Assembly: GCA_025054935.1 (NCBI GenBank)
Contig: JANWZD010000011.1
Span: 1-64,000 of the forward strand
Source: Dehalococcoidia bacterium
GTDB taxonomy: Bacteria; Chloroflexota; Dehalococcoidia; SpSt-223
DNA: 64,000 nucleotides
Direction of reading: 5' to 3'
The notes under the pieces are model-generated. The model worked only from the letters and a program-made list of their open reading frames with translations. It was not told the DNA's origin and did not search any database. Within the stretch, counting starts at the first letter, position 1. Every line of letters begins with the position of its first letter. The position numbers and the translations under genes are program-made. This document shows positions 42,095 through 52,777 of this stretch, piece by piece.

Positions 42095-43132
42095 TCAGCG
42101 CCGCTGCCGCAGCCCGGCGGCAATCCAGCAGGCGCTTCCTCCGAGGAGCACCGCCAGCGCCAGCAGCCCGCTGCCGACGCGACGGCAGCCCGCCAGGGGG
42201 GCGGCGCCACTCTTCGGCGCGCTGCGCGCCGCGGCCGCTGGCATCCCCGTGGCAAGGCGCGCTGGACCAGTGCGGAGACCAACGGCGGCCGCCAGCGCCG
42301 CCGCGAAGGCACCGGCGCTCGGATAGCGGTCCTCCGGGCGCTTGGCGCAGGCGGTGAGGATCACCGCCTCGACGGCAGGGGGGAGGGCAGGGTTGACCGT
42401 CCGGGGCGGGGGCAGCGGCGTGCGCACATGCTGCAGCGCCACCTGAACCGGCGACTTGCCGCGAAACGGGATCTGCCCGGTCAGCATCTCGTAGAGAACG
42501 ATGCCGAGCGAATAGATGTCGCTCCGGCCATCCACCCGCTGGCCCGTTGCCTGCTCTGGGCTCATGTACTCGGGCGTGCCGAGCCCGACGCCCGCTTGGG
42601 TGAGCGACTGCTCAGCGGCCACCCGCGCAATCCCGAAATCGGCCAGCATCACCCACGGCGGCCGCGCTGGCCCGCCGGACGGGTCGAACAGCGAGCCGCG
42701 ATCGTGGAAGAGGATATTCGCCGGCTTGACATCGCGGTGAACGATGCCGTGCTCGTGCGCGGCATCGAGAGCGGCGGCGACCTGAACCACGATCTGGGCG
42801 GCGTAGTCAAGCGGCAGAACCATCCCCGCGAAGTCGCGCAGCGACCCCGCCGGCACGAGCTCCATCGCAAGATAGGTCAGCTGCGGCAGCTCTCCGAAGT
42901 CAATGACGCTGACGATATTCGGGTGACGCAGGCGAGCGATCGCCGCCGCCTCGCGCCGGAACCGCTCGGCAAACTCCGGGTCGAGCGCCGCTTGCTCCTT
43001 GGTCATCACTTTGAGGGCGATCTCGCGCTCAAGCCCCGGCTGGATCGCCCGGTAGACGCTTGCCATCCCGCCGTGCCCCAGCAGACCGATCACCCGATAC
43101 GGGCCAATTTGCTGTCCGACAAGGTCTTGCAC
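42095..43132 (-). CDS. Ser/Thr protein kinase, membrane-anchored
   Basis: A 345-residue Hanks-type kinase. Gly-rich loop LGHGGMASVY, ATP lysine in ALKV (about 41), catalytic HRDVKPANIL (about 131), metal motif DFGIA and GTPEYMSPEQ are all present, so it should be active. After the kinase domain a linker of about 40 residues leads to a single C-terminal membrane segment (LLALAVLLGGSACWIAAGL) with only a few residues outside. There is thus no extracellular sensor domain (PASTA or similar). I start at GTG 43132, GGAG upstream; GTG 43147 is an alternative. It is divergent from the amidase gene. Confidence 0.88.
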   Translation of the reverse strand: MQDLVGQQIGPYRVIGLLGHGGMASVYRAIQPGLEREIALKVMTKEQAALDPEFAERFRREAAAIARLRHPNIVSVIDFGELPQLTYLAMELVPAGSLRDFAGMVLPLDYAAQIVVQVAAALDAAHEHGIVHRDVKPANILFHDRGSLFDPSGGPARPPWVMLADFGIARVAAEQSLTQAGVGLGTPEYMSPEQATGQRVDGRSDIYSLGIVLYEMLTGQIPFRGKSPVQVALQHVRTPLPPPRTVNPALPPAVEAVILTACAKRPEDRYPSAGAFAAALAAAVGLRTGPARLATGMPAAAARSAPKSGAAPLAGCRRVGSGLLALAVLLGGSACWIAAGLRQRR

Positions 43133-43213
43133 GGCGACGCGCTCCACGGCATCATCGGGCTGCCGCGCAAATGATACTCGGCTCTCCACTCCAGCAATCT
43201 GATCGCGAGGTCG

Positions 43214-43242
43214 TTGCTCTCCGCTAACTTGCTTGCTACTAT
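43214..43242 (+). promoter_or_regulatory. amidase promoter TTGCTC-17-TACTAT, leaderless
   Basis: TTGCTC (43214-43219), 17 bases, TACTAT (43237-43242); the ATG at 43250 lies 7 bases past the -10, so the mRNA likely begins at or beside the start codon. Confidence 0.65.
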
Positions 43243-43249
43243 CGCGCCG

Positions 43250-44905
43250 ATGCGCGCGCTCATTCGCCTCCTTGTTCTGCTGGCCGCCACGCTCCCGCTC
43301 CCTCCGCCGGCCGCCGCCCAAGCGGCCGATTACCCCATCAGGAACGGCTGGTTCTTCACGCAGACTGCCGGGGGCCAGCCGGGCGGCTACAGCGTCACCG
43401 ACGACGGCGCCCCGTTCTGGACGTCGTTTCGCCAGCTCGGCGGTGTCGATGCGCTCGGCTACCCGGTCAGCCGGCGCATGCTCTGGGACGGTCAGCCCGC
43501 TCAAGCGTTCCAGAAGGGGGTCCTGCACTGGCGGCCGGACCTGAACCGGATGGTACTCGTCAACGTCTTCGATGAGCTGACCAAAGCGGGCAAAGACCCG
43601 TGGCTGCGCGAGGTTCGGCTTGTCCCGCGTCCTCAGCCGATCCCCGATGAGGACAAGCTCGATTTCGGGACGATCACTGTCCGCCGCCTCGCGCTCCTAG
43701 AGGCGAACCCGGCGATCAGCGCCCGCTACTGGGCGGCGGACGACCCCCTCACCTTCTACGGCCTGCCAGTCTCGCCGATCGAAGACTACGGCAGCGTCGC
43801 AGTGGTGCGCCTTCAGCGGGCAGTCCTCCAGCAGTGGAAGACCAATCGGCCGTGGGCGCGGGCGGGCGATGTCGTTGTCGCCAACGGCGGGGATGTCGCG
43901 AAGGAGGCTGGCCTGTTCCCTGCGGCAGCAACTGCGCCGGAGCCGCCCGGCGGCGCGCCCCCCGGTCCGCTGCCCGTCGTGAGCGCGGCCTCCCCCGCTC
44001 CTGTGGTCACCCCCTATGCCGCCACTGCGCCGCTGCCCACCTCCACGCCGCGAAGCGCGGCCCCTGCCGGGCCGGCCGGCAGCCCGCTGCCGACGGTCAC
44101 GCCGACTGCGACCCCTGCTCCCTCAAGCGCGTCAGCGGGGCTGCCCGCGGCGCCTAGTCAGCGCGCTGCCGACCTCACCTTCCCGCTCGCAATCCCCACT
44201 GCCCCGCCGCCGCCGCCGGAGCCGCCGGGGGGGTACATCATCGCTCTCGACCCCGGCCACGGCGGTCCCGACTCGGGCGCGACAGTCCGGTTCGACGATG
44301 GGTTCATCTTGCGGGAGAAGGATGTCAACCTGACGGTCTCGAGGAAGCTGGCGCAGTTCCTGCGCGAGGCGGGCTTCGCTGTCGTCATGACGCGGGACAG
44401 CGACGTTGCGGTCAATCGGGAGCGCCGCGACCTCAACGGCGACGGCGCGATCGATATGCGGGACGAACTGCAAGCGCGCATCGACATCGCGAACGCTGCG
44501 AAAGCGCACCTCTTCCTCTCCATCCACCACAATGGCCACGAGCGGACCGAACTGAACGGGCTCGAGATCTACTCCTGCGGGAACCGCGAGTTTGCGGCCC
44601 AGAACCGTCGTCTTGCCGCACTCGCCGAGGATTCGATCCTCAGGGCCGTGCGGGCCGCGGGCTACCCCCTCGCGAGCCGCGGCCAGAAAGACTGCTACAA
44701 CAGCGCGGTCGACAAGTCGTACTTTGTTATCGGCCCCGTTGACCTCGCCGCCGGCCGCCCGCGTGCCACCGCGATGCCGGGCATTATCGGTGAAGCGATG
44801 TTCATCACCAATCCGGCCGATGCCGCCGCTCTCCGCAGCGACGCCATCCTCACCGCGCAAGCGCGCGGCTATCTCGAGGCAGTCAGGCGCTACTTCGGCA
44901 AGTGA
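43250..44905 (+). CDS. secreted N-acetylmuramoyl-L-alanine amidase
   Basis: A 551-residue cell-wall hydrolase. A signal peptide (LIRLLVLLAATLPLPPPAAAQA, about 4-25) is followed by a domain containing LGYPVSRRM and AFQKGVLHWRPD, like one common in exported Chloroflexota proteins; then a Pro/Thr/Ala-rich linker (about 220-325) and the Amidase_3 catalytic domain from DPGHGGPDSGA (about 334). Zinc ligands appear to be that His, the Glu of REKDVNL and the His of SIHHNG; the catalytic Glu is in GEAMFITNP. It cleaves the amide between muramic acid and the stem peptide. The N-terminal domain probably targets the wall. Its 3' end overlaps the convergent transporter by about 23 bases. Confidence 0.9.
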   Translation: MRALIRLLVLLAATLPLPPPAAAQAADYPIRNGWFFTQTAGGQPGGYSVTDDGAPFWTSFRQLGGVDALGYPVSRRMLWDGQPAQAFQKGVLHWRPDLNRMVLVNVFDELTKAGKDPWLREVRLVPRPQPIPDEDKLDFGTITVRRLALLEANPAISARYWAADDPLTFYGLPVSPIEDYGSVAVVRLQRAVLQQWKTNRPWARAGDVVVANGGDVAKEAGLFPAAATAPEPPGGAPPGPLPVVSAASPAPVVTPYAATAPLPTSTPRSAAPAGPAGSPLPTVTPTATPAPSSASAGLPAAPSQRAADLTFPLAIPTAPPPPPEPPGGYIIALDPGHGGPDSGATVRFDDGFILREKDVNLTVSRKLAQFLREAGFAVVMTRDSDVAVNRERRDLNGDGAIDMRDELQARIDIANAAKAHLFLSIHHNGHERTELNGLEIYSCGNREFAAQNRRLAALAEDSILRAVRAAGYPLASRGQKDCYNSAVDKSYFVIGPVDLAAGRPRATAMPGIIGEAMFITNPADAAALRSDAILTAQARGYLEAVRRYFGK

Positions 44906-45875
44906 CGGTTGCCGAGGATGCCGCGTCATGAGGCGGCGCCGGCCGCTGCCGAGAAGGGAGGTTGGCGATCACGAGCCCGGCGATGACGAGCGCGGCGCCG
45001 GCCGCTTGAAGAGGCGTGAACCACTCCCCAAACAGGACGGCCGCAATGACAACCGCCACGACGGGGTTCAGGTTGGTAAACAGCGATGCGCGGGCAGGCC
45101 CAATCCGCCGCACGCTCTCGTTCCACCAGAGGTAGGCCAGCACCGAAGAGACAAGCCCCGCGTAGAGCACCGCCGCCAGCACGTCGGGCCCGAGCGCCTG
45201 CCACACGATCGGGCGCGGCTCAAACGGCAGCGCGAGCGCCATCAGCGCGACGCCGATGATCATGCTCCAGGTGGTCATCGCGAGCAGTTCGACGCCCCGC
45301 TGCTGGATCAGCCGCACGAGGACCGAATACACCCCCCAGTTGACCGCGGCGATCAAGACGAGCAGGTCGCCGAGCACCCGGTTCGGGCTGATCGCGGTCG
45401 CGGGCGGCCCGCCGCTCACCAGCACGGCCACGCCGCCAAGCGAGATGCCGCCCGCAACCAGCCGCCGCGCTGTCAGCCGATCGCCAAGGAGCCACGCCGC
45501 GAAGAGAAACGAGACGAACGGACTGATGGCGGTCAGCACCGACCCCTCGCCCGCGCCGGTGAATTGGAGCCCGGCGTTGAACGGCACAGCAAAGCCGAAC
45601 ACTCCCGTCAGTCCGAGCAGGAAGAGCAGCGGCAGGTCGTCGCGCCGAGGCCAACGCCGGCGCGTCAGCGCGAGCAGGGCTGCAAGAATGGCTACGGCGA
45701 TGAGGTAGCGCGCGAACGCCATCGCCACGGGGGGCAGTGCTAGGACCGCGTATTTGACGGCAATCGCGCCGCCGCCCCAGGCGAGCGAGGCGCCCAGCAA
45801 ACGCAGATAGGCGCCCGCCGCGCCCGGCTCGCGCGGCAGGGAAGGCCGCCAGCGGCGAGGCGAGCGCACTGTCAT
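44883..45875 (-). CDS. EamA/DMT-family transporter
   Basis: A 330-residue membrane protein with ten predicted helices in two EamA repeats (first about 22-155, second about 165-300). Helix 1 LLGASLAWGGGAIAVKYAV and the GLVSSVLAYLWWNESVRRIGPARASLFTNLNPVVAVV region are typical. Members export amino acids or metabolites, substrate not predictable. The C-terminal tail is basic and overlaps the convergent amidase gene. Confidence 0.88.
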   Translation of the reverse strand: MTVRSPRRWRPSLPREPGAAGAYLRLLGASLAWGGGAIAVKYAVLALPPVAMAFARYLIAVAILAALLALTRRRWPRRDDLPLLFLLGLTGVFGFAVPFNAGLQFTGAGEGSVLTAISPFVSFLFAAWLLGDRLTARRLVAGGISLGGVAVLVSGGPPATAISPNRVLGDLLVLIAAVNWGVYSVLVRLIQQRGVELLAMTTWSMIIGVALMALALPFEPRPIVWQALGPDVLAAVLYAGLVSSVLAYLWWNESVRRIGPARASLFTNLNPVVAVVIAAVLFGEWFTPLQAAGAALVIAGLVIANLPSRQRPAPPHDAASSATVTCRSSA

Positions 45876-45948
45876 CAGGGCGCCGCTTCGGCGCGGCCTG
45901 CGCCGTCCTGTGCGCTCTGCCTAGGCGTGTCTCGTGAAGAAGCGCTGC

Positions 45949-46911
45949 TCATTCGCCGAGGTCGACGCGCTCCCGCACTTGGCGGACGTCGTCGTGCATC
46001 TGGGTGATCAGCGCGTCGACACTGGCAAAGCGCGTTTCGGCGCGCACGCGGTGGATAAACTCGAGCGTGAGGAGGCGGCCGTAGAGATCGCCTTCGAAGT
46101 CGAGCAGAAACGCCTCGATCAGCCGCTGCAAGCTCTCGCCGAATGTCGGGCGCACGCCGATATTGACCGCCGCGCGGTAGGTCATGCCGTCGACCGTCGC
46201 GCGGCAGCCGTAGATGCCGTCGCCCGGCAAGATGAGGTGCGGAGGCGGCAAGAGGTTCGCGGTGGGAAAGCCGAGCTCGCGTCCGCGCCGGTCGCCGGGC
46301 ACAACCGTGCCAGACAGACGGTAGGGCCGACCGAGCGCGCGCGCCGCGCGCTCGACCGCTCCATCCCACAGAAAATGGCGCACCAGCGAACTGTTGACGA
46401 CGACGCCATCGAGAAGAACGGGCGGCACCTCGACGAAGGTGAAGCCGAGCTCGCGGCTGAGAGCGCGCAGCCGTTCTCCTGAGCCCTCGCGGTCGCGCCC
46501 GATCGCGGCATCAGGGCCGCCGACGAACTCAACCATCCCGAGCGTCTGGACGAGCGCCTCGAGGAACTCGCGGGCGGACAGCCGCGAAAGCGCGAGCGAG
46601 AACGTAATCGTGGCGACGAAGTCTGCTCCGAGGGCGCGGAGCCGTTCGAGCCGCTCTTCCACCGTGCAGAGGTAGTGATAGGGCTTGCCCGGGTTGAAGA
46701 CGACGTAGGGAAGCGGGTCGAAGGTCAGAACGCCGGCGGCAGCGCCGCGCGCGCGCGCGCGGGCAACGACTGTCCGGACGATCTCGGCGTGCGCGATGTG
46801 GACCCCATCGAACTTGCCCACCGTGACAACGCTTGGGCCGCCGGGCGCGACTGCTGCCAACTCAGCCCGCAGCCGTTCGAGCGCCACTTCGGCGCCAGCC
46901 TGCACGCTCAT
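45949..46911 (-). CDS. ribF: bifunctional riboflavin kinase/FAD synthetase
   Basis: A 320-residue RibF. The N-terminal FMN adenylyltransferase domain has VGKFDGVHIAHAEIV (about 30-44; the family's GH becomes AH), and the C-terminal riboflavin kinase has RGRELGFPTANL near 215-226 and NIGVRPTF. It makes FMN then FAD. ATG 46911 overlaps the truB stop. It is last in the nusA operon, a common arrangement with truB. Confidence 0.93.
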   Translation of the reverse strand: MSVQAGAEVALERLRAELAAVAPGGPSVVTVGKFDGVHIAHAEIVRTVVARARARGAAAGVLTFDPLPYVVFNPGKPYHYLCTVEERLERLRALGADFVATITFSLALSRLSAREFLEALVQTLGMVEFVGGPDAAIGRDREGSGERLRALSRELGFTFVEVPPVLLDGVVVNSSLVRHFLWDGAVERAARALGRPYRLSGTVVPGDRRGRELGFPTANLLPPPHLILPGDGIYGCRATVDGMTYRAAVNIGVRPTFGESLQRLIEAFLLDFEGDLYGRLLTLEFIHRVRAETRFASVDALITQMHDDVRQVRERVDLGE

Positions 46912-47795
46912 CTGTCTCCTTCTTGCGGCAAGACCTTCACCGGCTGCCAACGCCCATTCGCTGACTCAAGGATAGCAACCACGCGCCCTGCAGCGTCGAC
47001 AGCGGCAGCGCGCGGCGCTCGCGTCTCGCGCTGGGGGATAGCGTGGCCGTGCCGAACGCGCGCGATCTCGGCGGGGCTGAGCGTGACCACGGGCCAGCCT
47101 GCGAGCGCCCGGAGCGGCGGGAGCAGCAGGTCGTCCAGCCGGCCGGCGGCCGCCGCTGCCGCAACCTGCTCGAGGGTTGCCGCCTCGTCAACGCGAAACC
47201 CATCGACCGCAAGTCGGCGCAAGCGGGCAACATGGGCGCCAACGCCGAGCCGCGCGCCAAGGTCACGGGCGATCGAGCGGATATAAACGCCGCTGCCGCA
47301 GTGGATGCGCACCGTAAGACGCGGGATCTCGATCGCCTGCACCGTGATCGAGTGCACAACCACCGTTCGGGCGGGAAGCTGCACCTTCTGACCGGCGCGC
47401 GCGACCGCATAAGCGCGTTTCCCCCCGATGTGGACGGCGCTCACGTGGGGCGGCGTCTGGGTGATCGTCCCGACAAACTCCGCGAGCGCCGCGCGCACCT
47501 GCGCCGGCGTCACTGAGGAGGCATCAGCGACGCGGATGACCTGCCCCTCGGCATCGTCGGTGTCGGTCGAGACGCCGAGCACGATCTCGCACTCGTACAC
47601 CTTCTCCGCTTCGCGGAGGTATTCGAGGAGGCGAGTGGCGCGCCCGAGGCAGAGGACCAAGACCCCCGTCGCCCCCGGGTCGAGCGTGCCGGCATGGCCG
47701 ATGCGCCGTTCCCCTGTCAGCCGGCGCAGTTTGGCGACAACGTCGTGCGAGGTCCAGCCGGCAGGTTTGTCGATGATGAGCAGCCCGTCGGTCAC
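46908..47795 (-). CDS. truB: tRNA pseudouridine-55 synthase
   Basis: A 295-residue pseudouridine synthase that modifies U55 of tRNAs. LLIIDKPAGWTSHD opens the domain, and the catalytic Asp is D39 in HAGTLDPGATGVL. The C-terminal part may contain a PUA-like module. GTG 47795 overlaps the rbfA stop; the ribF start overlaps its own stop. The three genes rbfA-truB-ribF are therefore translationally coupled. Confidence 0.95.
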   Translation of the reverse strand: MTDGLLIIDKPAGWTSHDVVAKLRRLTGERRIGHAGTLDPGATGVLVLCLGRATRLLEYLREAEKVYECEIVLGVSTDTDDAEGQVIRVADASSVTPAQVRAALAEFVGTITQTPPHVSAVHIGGKRAYAVARAGQKVQLPARTVVVHSITVQAIEIPRLTVRIHCGSGVYIRSIARDLGARLGVGAHVARLRRLAVDGFRVDEAATLEQVAAAAAAGRLDDLLLPPLRALAGWPVVTLSPAEIARVRHGHAIPQRETRAPRAAAVDAAGRVVAILESANGRWQPVKVLPQEGDR

Positions 47796-48184
47796 GCGGG
47801 GTCCTCTGGCATCGGCAGAGGCTGCGGCGGCCGGCCGGCGGGCAGCGCGCCGATCTCTGCCAGCAGTTCGTCGATCCGCGCCCCGGCTTCCACCGCCGGG
47901 TCGAACCGGAAGTCCAATTCCGGGATGACCCGGAGAGCGACCTTCCCGCTCAGCCGGCGGCGAAGGAAGCCCGCAGCTTGCCGGAGAGCAGTTAGCGCCC
48001 CGGCACGCGCGGCGTCGTCGCCCAAGATCGAGACATAGACTGTCGCGTGGCGCAGGTCAGGCGACGTTGCTACTCCGGTGACACTGATCAGCCTGCTGAC
48101 GCGGGGGTCGCGCAGTTCGAGGAGGATCAGGCGTCCAAGTTCTTCGCGCAACAACTCGTTGACGCGCTCAATTCGTCGGGTCAT
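47792..48184 (-). CDS. rbfA: ribosome-binding factor A
   Basis: A 130-residue KH-like fold protein that binds the 30S precursor in late 16S rRNA maturation. Family features: the N-terminal RRIERVNELLREELGRLI, the DPRVSRLISVTGV strand and the LRRRLSGKVALRVIPELDFRFD stretch. It lies 150 bases after infB, with no hairpin visible in the gap, in the usual infB-rbfA-truB order. Confidence 0.94.
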   Translation of the reverse strand: MTRRIERVNELLREELGRLILLELRDPRVSRLISVTGVATSPDLRHATVYVSILGDDAARAGALTALRQAAGFLRRRLSGKVALRVIPELDFRFDPAVEAGARIDELLAEIGALPAGRPPQPLPMPEDPA

Positions 48185-48335
48185 GGTGTGGCTCCGAGCG
48201 CAGGAGACGGCGGCATGCTATCGGCAAGGAAAAGAGCGCTTGCCGCCCCCAAGCAGCCTGCGCGCCTGCTGGGAAGGGCGCCAGCGGCTGACGGCGCCGG
48301 CGACGCCGCAGGCCGGCTGCGGCCCCGCAAGCGCG

Positions 48336-50243
48336 CTAGTTCACGCGGACCGGCGGAGCGACACGCTCCATCACATAAAACTCGATGATGTCGCCGACTT
48401 CGAAGCTGCTGAAGTCTTCAAGGGTGAGGCCGCACTCGTAGCCCTCTTGCACCTCGCGGACATCGTCCCTGAAGCGCTTCAGCGACGCGACTTTGCCCTC
48501 ATAGACCAGTTCTTTGCCGCGCCGAATGCGCGCAAGGCTGTTGCGGGTCACCACGCCATCGCGGATGTAGCAGCCCGCGATCGCGTCGCGCCGGCCGAGG
48601 CGGAAGAGCTGGCGCACTTCGGCATGGCCTTGGACCCGTTCGACATACCGCTCTTCTTGGAGGCCGGCCAGCGCCTTCGAGATGTCCTCCGCCACGTCGT
48701 AGATCACTTGGTAGTAGCGGATATCCACTCCCTGAAGCGCGGCCAAGTTGCGCGCGCCGGCATCGGGGCGGACATTGAAGCCGACGATGATCCCTTTCGA
48801 TGCGACGGCGAGGTTCACGTCCGACTCGGTAATCGCGCCCGTCGCCGCGTGAATGACGCGCACGCGGACGTTGTCTCCTTGGATCCGTTCCAACACCTGC
48901 CGCACCGGCTCGATTGAGCCCTGCACATCGGTCTTCAGGATGACATTCAGCTCGCGCGCTTGGCCGCTGCCGAGGTTGGCGAGGAGTTCTTCGAGCGAAA
49001 CGGCCTTGCTGACCGCTACCGCCTCGCGCTGCCGCTCGCGCGCGCGGCTCTCAGCGATCGCGCGCGCCGTCTTCTCATCGGGGACAACCTCAAAGAAGTC
49101 GCCCGCCCCGGGCGCGGCCGAGAGGCCGAGGACTTGCACCGGGCAGGCTGGGCCGGCAGCCTCGACCTTGTCGCCCCGGTCGTCGAGCATGGCGCGGATC
49201 CGGCCGAACGCCTCGCCGGCGACGACCACATCGCCGGTCCGGAGGGTTCCTCGCTTGACAAGCAAGGTCGCCATCGGGCCGCGGGTCCGGTCGATCCGCG
49301 CTTCGAGCACGGTGCCTGAGGCGGGGGCGTTGGGGTTCGCTTTCAAGTCCATCAGGTCGGCGACGAGCAGAACGGTCTCAAGCAAATCGGCGATCCCCTG
49401 CCCGGTGCGCGCTGAGATCGGCACCGCCGGTACGTCGCCGCCGTACTCTTCGACGATCACGCCTGCTTCGGCCAGCTGCTGCTTGACGCGCTCCGGGTTG
49501 GCGTCGGGGCGGTCCATCTTGTTGATCGCGACGACCATGCCGACGCCCGCCGCTTTGGCATGGCTGATCGCTTCGCGCGTCTGCGGCATCACGCCGTCGT
49601 CGGCGGCCACCACGATGATCGCGACGTCTGTCGTCTGCGCTCCGCGGGCGCGCATTGCGGTAAACGCTTCGTGGCCGGGTGTGTCGATAAAGGTGACCTT
49701 CCGCCCGCCGACATCGACCTGATAGGCGCCGATGTGCTGGGTGATGCCGCCAGCCTCGCCGGCGGCGACATTCGTCTTGCGGATCGCGTCGAGCAGCGAG
49801 GTCTTGCCGTGGTCGACGTGGCCCATCACGGTCACGACGGGCGGCCGCGGCTTGAGTGAAGCGGGGTCGTCTTCGAAGGTCGGCTTGGCCGGGTGGGCGA
49901 CGGGCTCCTCTTTCTTCGCCGGCGCTTCGACCACGTCGAAGCCGAGGTCGAGGGCGACTGTCGCCGCAGCGTCATAGTCGAGGACGGCGTTCAGGTTCGC
50001 CATCGTCCCGTTCTTCATCAACTGTTTGATGACCTCGATCCCGCTGACGCCCAGCAGCTCGGCAAGCTCGGCAACCGTCAGCGCGTGCGGGATCGCGATT
50101 GGGCCCCGCGAGGTCGTTCGTGCGGCGGCCCCGGGCGCTGAGCGCGGGCCGGCAGAGGGCGCGCCGCCGCGCCCGCGTTCGGCCACGCCGCGGTTCTGGG
50201 GCGCTCGTCCGCCTCGCTGGCCATTAGGGCGGGAATTCGCCAT
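48336..50243 (-). CDS. infB: translation initiation factor IF-2
   Basis: A 635-residue IF-2, the short type. The N-terminal 130 residues are basic, Pro/Gly/Arg-rich, with one IF2_N helical domain ([27 protein letters not shown]). The GTPase domain starts at GHVDHGKT (141-148), then DTPGHEAF and NKMDRPD, followed by the beta-barrel domains and the C-terminal fMet-tRNA binding domain ([18 protein letters not shown]). ATG 50243 follows GGAGGAGG. It follows ylxR in the nusA operon with a gap of about 110 bases. Confidence 0.96.
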   Translation of the reverse strand: MANSRPNGQRGGRAPQNRGVAERGRGGAPSAGPRSAPGAAARTTSRGPIAIPHALTVAELAELLGVSGIEVIKQLMKNGTMANLNAVLDYDAAATVALDLGFDVVEAPAKKEEPVAHPAKPTFEDDPASLKPRPPVVTVMGHVDHGKTSLLDAIRKTNVAAGEAGGITQHIGAYQVDVGGRKVTFIDTPGHEAFTAMRARGAQTTDVAIIVVAADDGVMPQTREAISHAKAAGVGMVVAINKMDRPDANPERVKQQLAEAGVIVEEYGGDVPAVPISARTGQGIADLLETVLLVADLMDLKANPNAPASGTVLEARIDRTRGPMATLLVKRGTLRTGDVVVAGEAFGRIRAMLDDRGDKVEAAGPACPVQVLGLSAAPGAGDFFEVVPDEKTARAIAESRARERQREAVAVSKAVSLEELLANLGSGQARELNVILKTDVQGSIEPVRQVLERIQGDNVRVRVIHAATGAITESDVNLAVASKGIIVGFNVRPDAGARNLAALQGVDIRYYQVIYDVAEDISKALAGLQEERYVERVQGHAEVRQLFRLGRRDAIAGCYIRDGVVTRNSLARIRRGKELVYEGKVASLKRFRDDVREVQEGYECGLTLEDFSSFEVGDIIEFYVMERVAPPVRVN

Positions 50244-50357
50244 GCAGCACCTCCTCCGGCGCCACGCGGGGCGCCTCATGCGTCATGTCATCGGGGAAAG
50301 GGCGGGGCGCACCGCCCCGCACTCAGATTGCGCCGAGCGGCCGCGCGCCGGACGCGG

Positions 50358-50660
50358 CTACGGCTCGGGCAGCGCTTCCGGCAGGGAGGCGCCGTACGCG
50401 GCGAGCCGCTCCCGGTCGGCAGTGCTGAGCGTTGTCTTGAGCGCGTGCTCGAGCGCGCCGCGGCGCAGCGCCTGCTCCCAACAGCGTCGGACGGGACAGA
50501 GATAGGCGCCCCGGCCGTTGCGCTTGCCGGTCGGGTCGACTTCGACCGCGCCCGACGGATCCCGAACCAGGCGGATGAGCGAGCGCTTGGCAGATGTCTG
50601 CCGGCAGGCAACGCACATCCGGAGAGGGATGTGCTTTGGACGCCCGCCACCACGTGCCAT
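50358..50660 (-). CDS. ylxR: YlxR-family (DUF448) nucleic-acid-binding protein
   Basis: A 100-residue protein of the YlxR family: MCVACRQTSAKRSLIRLVR, then DPTGKRNGRGAYLCPVRRCWEQAL. The family is thought to bind RNA and is nearly always placed between nusA and infB. Cysteines in CVAC and LCPVRRC could bind a metal. The ATG at 50660 touches its AGGAG-like site, so initiation may depend on coupling to nusA, whose stop is 3 bases before. Confidence 0.92.
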   Translation of the reverse strand: MARGGGRPKHIPLRMCVACRQTSAKRSLIRLVRDPSGAVEVDPTGKRNGRGAYLCPVRRCWEQALRRGALEHALKTTLSTADRERLAAYGASLPEALPEP

Positions 50661-50663
50661 CTC

Positions 50664-52154
<1,491 letters not shown>

Positions 52155-52203
52155 GCCCGCCCGTTCTCACTCTCGCCTAGCGCACAACGATGTGCCGCGG
52201 TAT

Positions 52204-52230
52204 GAAAAAGAGTGGGGGACACCCACTCCT
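52204..52230 (-). terminator. intrinsic-terminator-like hairpin in nusA leader
   Basis: On the minus strand: GAGTGGG (52228-52222), loop TGTCC, CCCACTC (52216-52210), then TTTTT. Seven perfect pairs plus a U-tract are classical. It lies between the promoter (52289-52261) and ATG 52154, so it can attenuate the whole operon. A short frame, MKTRRRLC then stop, runs from 52256 to 52230 and ends just before the hairpin. Confidence 0.75.
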
Positions 52231-52260
52231 CAACACAGACGCCGGCGAGTTTTCATCGGA

Positions 52261-52289
52261 AGTATACCAACGCTCTTTCCTGCTGTCAA
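52261..52289 (-). promoter_or_regulatory. consensus nusA operon promoter TTGACA-17-TATACT
   Basis: On the minus strand TTGACA (52289-52284), exactly 17 bases and TATACT (52266-52261). It is the best promoter in the window. Transcription would begin near 52254, about 100 bases before nusA. Confidence 0.85.
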
Positions 52290-52369
52290 TCGCCTTCTGG
52301 AGAAGAGAATGTGCAAAAGAGTTGTCACCAGCTCTTTACTTCTGCAAGATGATGTTCGCGTTGGTTGAC

Positions 52370-52398
52370 TTGCCCGGCGGTCTGGCGTCGTGTAGTAT
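52370..52398 (+). promoter_or_regulatory. promoter of desulforedoxin-like genes
   Basis: TTGCCC (52370-52375), 17 bases, TAGTAT (52393-52398) with TG directly before it. Diverges from the nusA promoter. The RBS GGGAGG (52415-52420) follows, six bases before the GTG. Confidence 0.55.
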
Positions 52399-52426
52399 CG
52401 GCCTAACGCGGAGTGGGAGGAACAGA

Positions 52427-52546
52427 GTGCCGACGGAGCTCGGGAAGCGGTACATTTGTACCGTCTGCAACACGGAGGTCATCGTTACGAGAAAAGGGAC
52501 GGGCGACCTGACGTGCTGCGGAAAGCCGATGGAGCTGAAGAGATGA
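52427..52546 (+). CDS. desulforedoxin-like mini-protein 1
   Basis: A 39-residue protein, too short for routine gene calling. It has CxxC (ICTVC) and a CC pair (LTCCGKPM) separated by 15 residues, the pattern of desulforedoxin and the N-terminal domain of desulfoferrodoxin, which bind iron through four cysteines. GTG 52427 follows GGGAGG. Its last codon overlaps the ATG of a second copy (ATGA). It could be a redox or iron-binding mini-protein; partners unknown. Confidence 0.78.
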   Translation: MPTELGKRYICTVCNTEVIVTRKGTGDLTCCGKPMELKR

Positions 52547-52704
52547 CGCAGGAAGCCGAGGTTCGCAACGAGCTGGGCAAGCGGTTCCACTGCAATGAGT
52601 GCAATGCCGAGGTGTTAGTCACCAAAGCGGGCTCCGGGCGTGTCCATTGTTGCAACAAGCCGATGGAAGTGCTGAAGCCGCGGGCGTTGCCCTCATCCGA
52701 CTGA
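52543..52704 (+). CDS. desulforedoxin-like mini-protein 2
   Basis: A 53-residue paralogue of the preceding gene: ELGKRFHCNECNAEVLV and HCCNKPMEVLK repeat the ELGKRY-C-x2-C and CCGKPM pattern, with an extended N-terminus (MTQEAEVRN) and C-terminus (RALPSSD). ATG 52543 overlaps the previous stop, so both are made from one message and may assemble together. A strong hairpin terminator follows at 52729. Confidence 0.78.
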   Translation: MTQEAEVRNELGKRFHCNECNAEVLVTKAGSGRVHCCNKPMEVLKPRALPSSD

Positions 52705-52728
52705 CCTCGCCCCTCACTCGGCAGCCAG

Positions 52729-52756
52729 AACGCCCTCGCTCATTGGCGAGGGCGTT
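52729..52756 (+). terminator. hairpin terminator after desulforedoxin-like genes
   Basis: AACGCCCTCGC (52729-52739) and GCGAGGGCGTT (52746-52756) pair fully over 11 bp around a 6-base loop. The following bases (GTTC) are not a long U-tract. It may serve both the plus-strand pair and the convergent minus gene ending at 52778. Confidence 0.7.
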
Positions 52757-52777
52757 GTTCATCCGCGGAGGGCAGGC

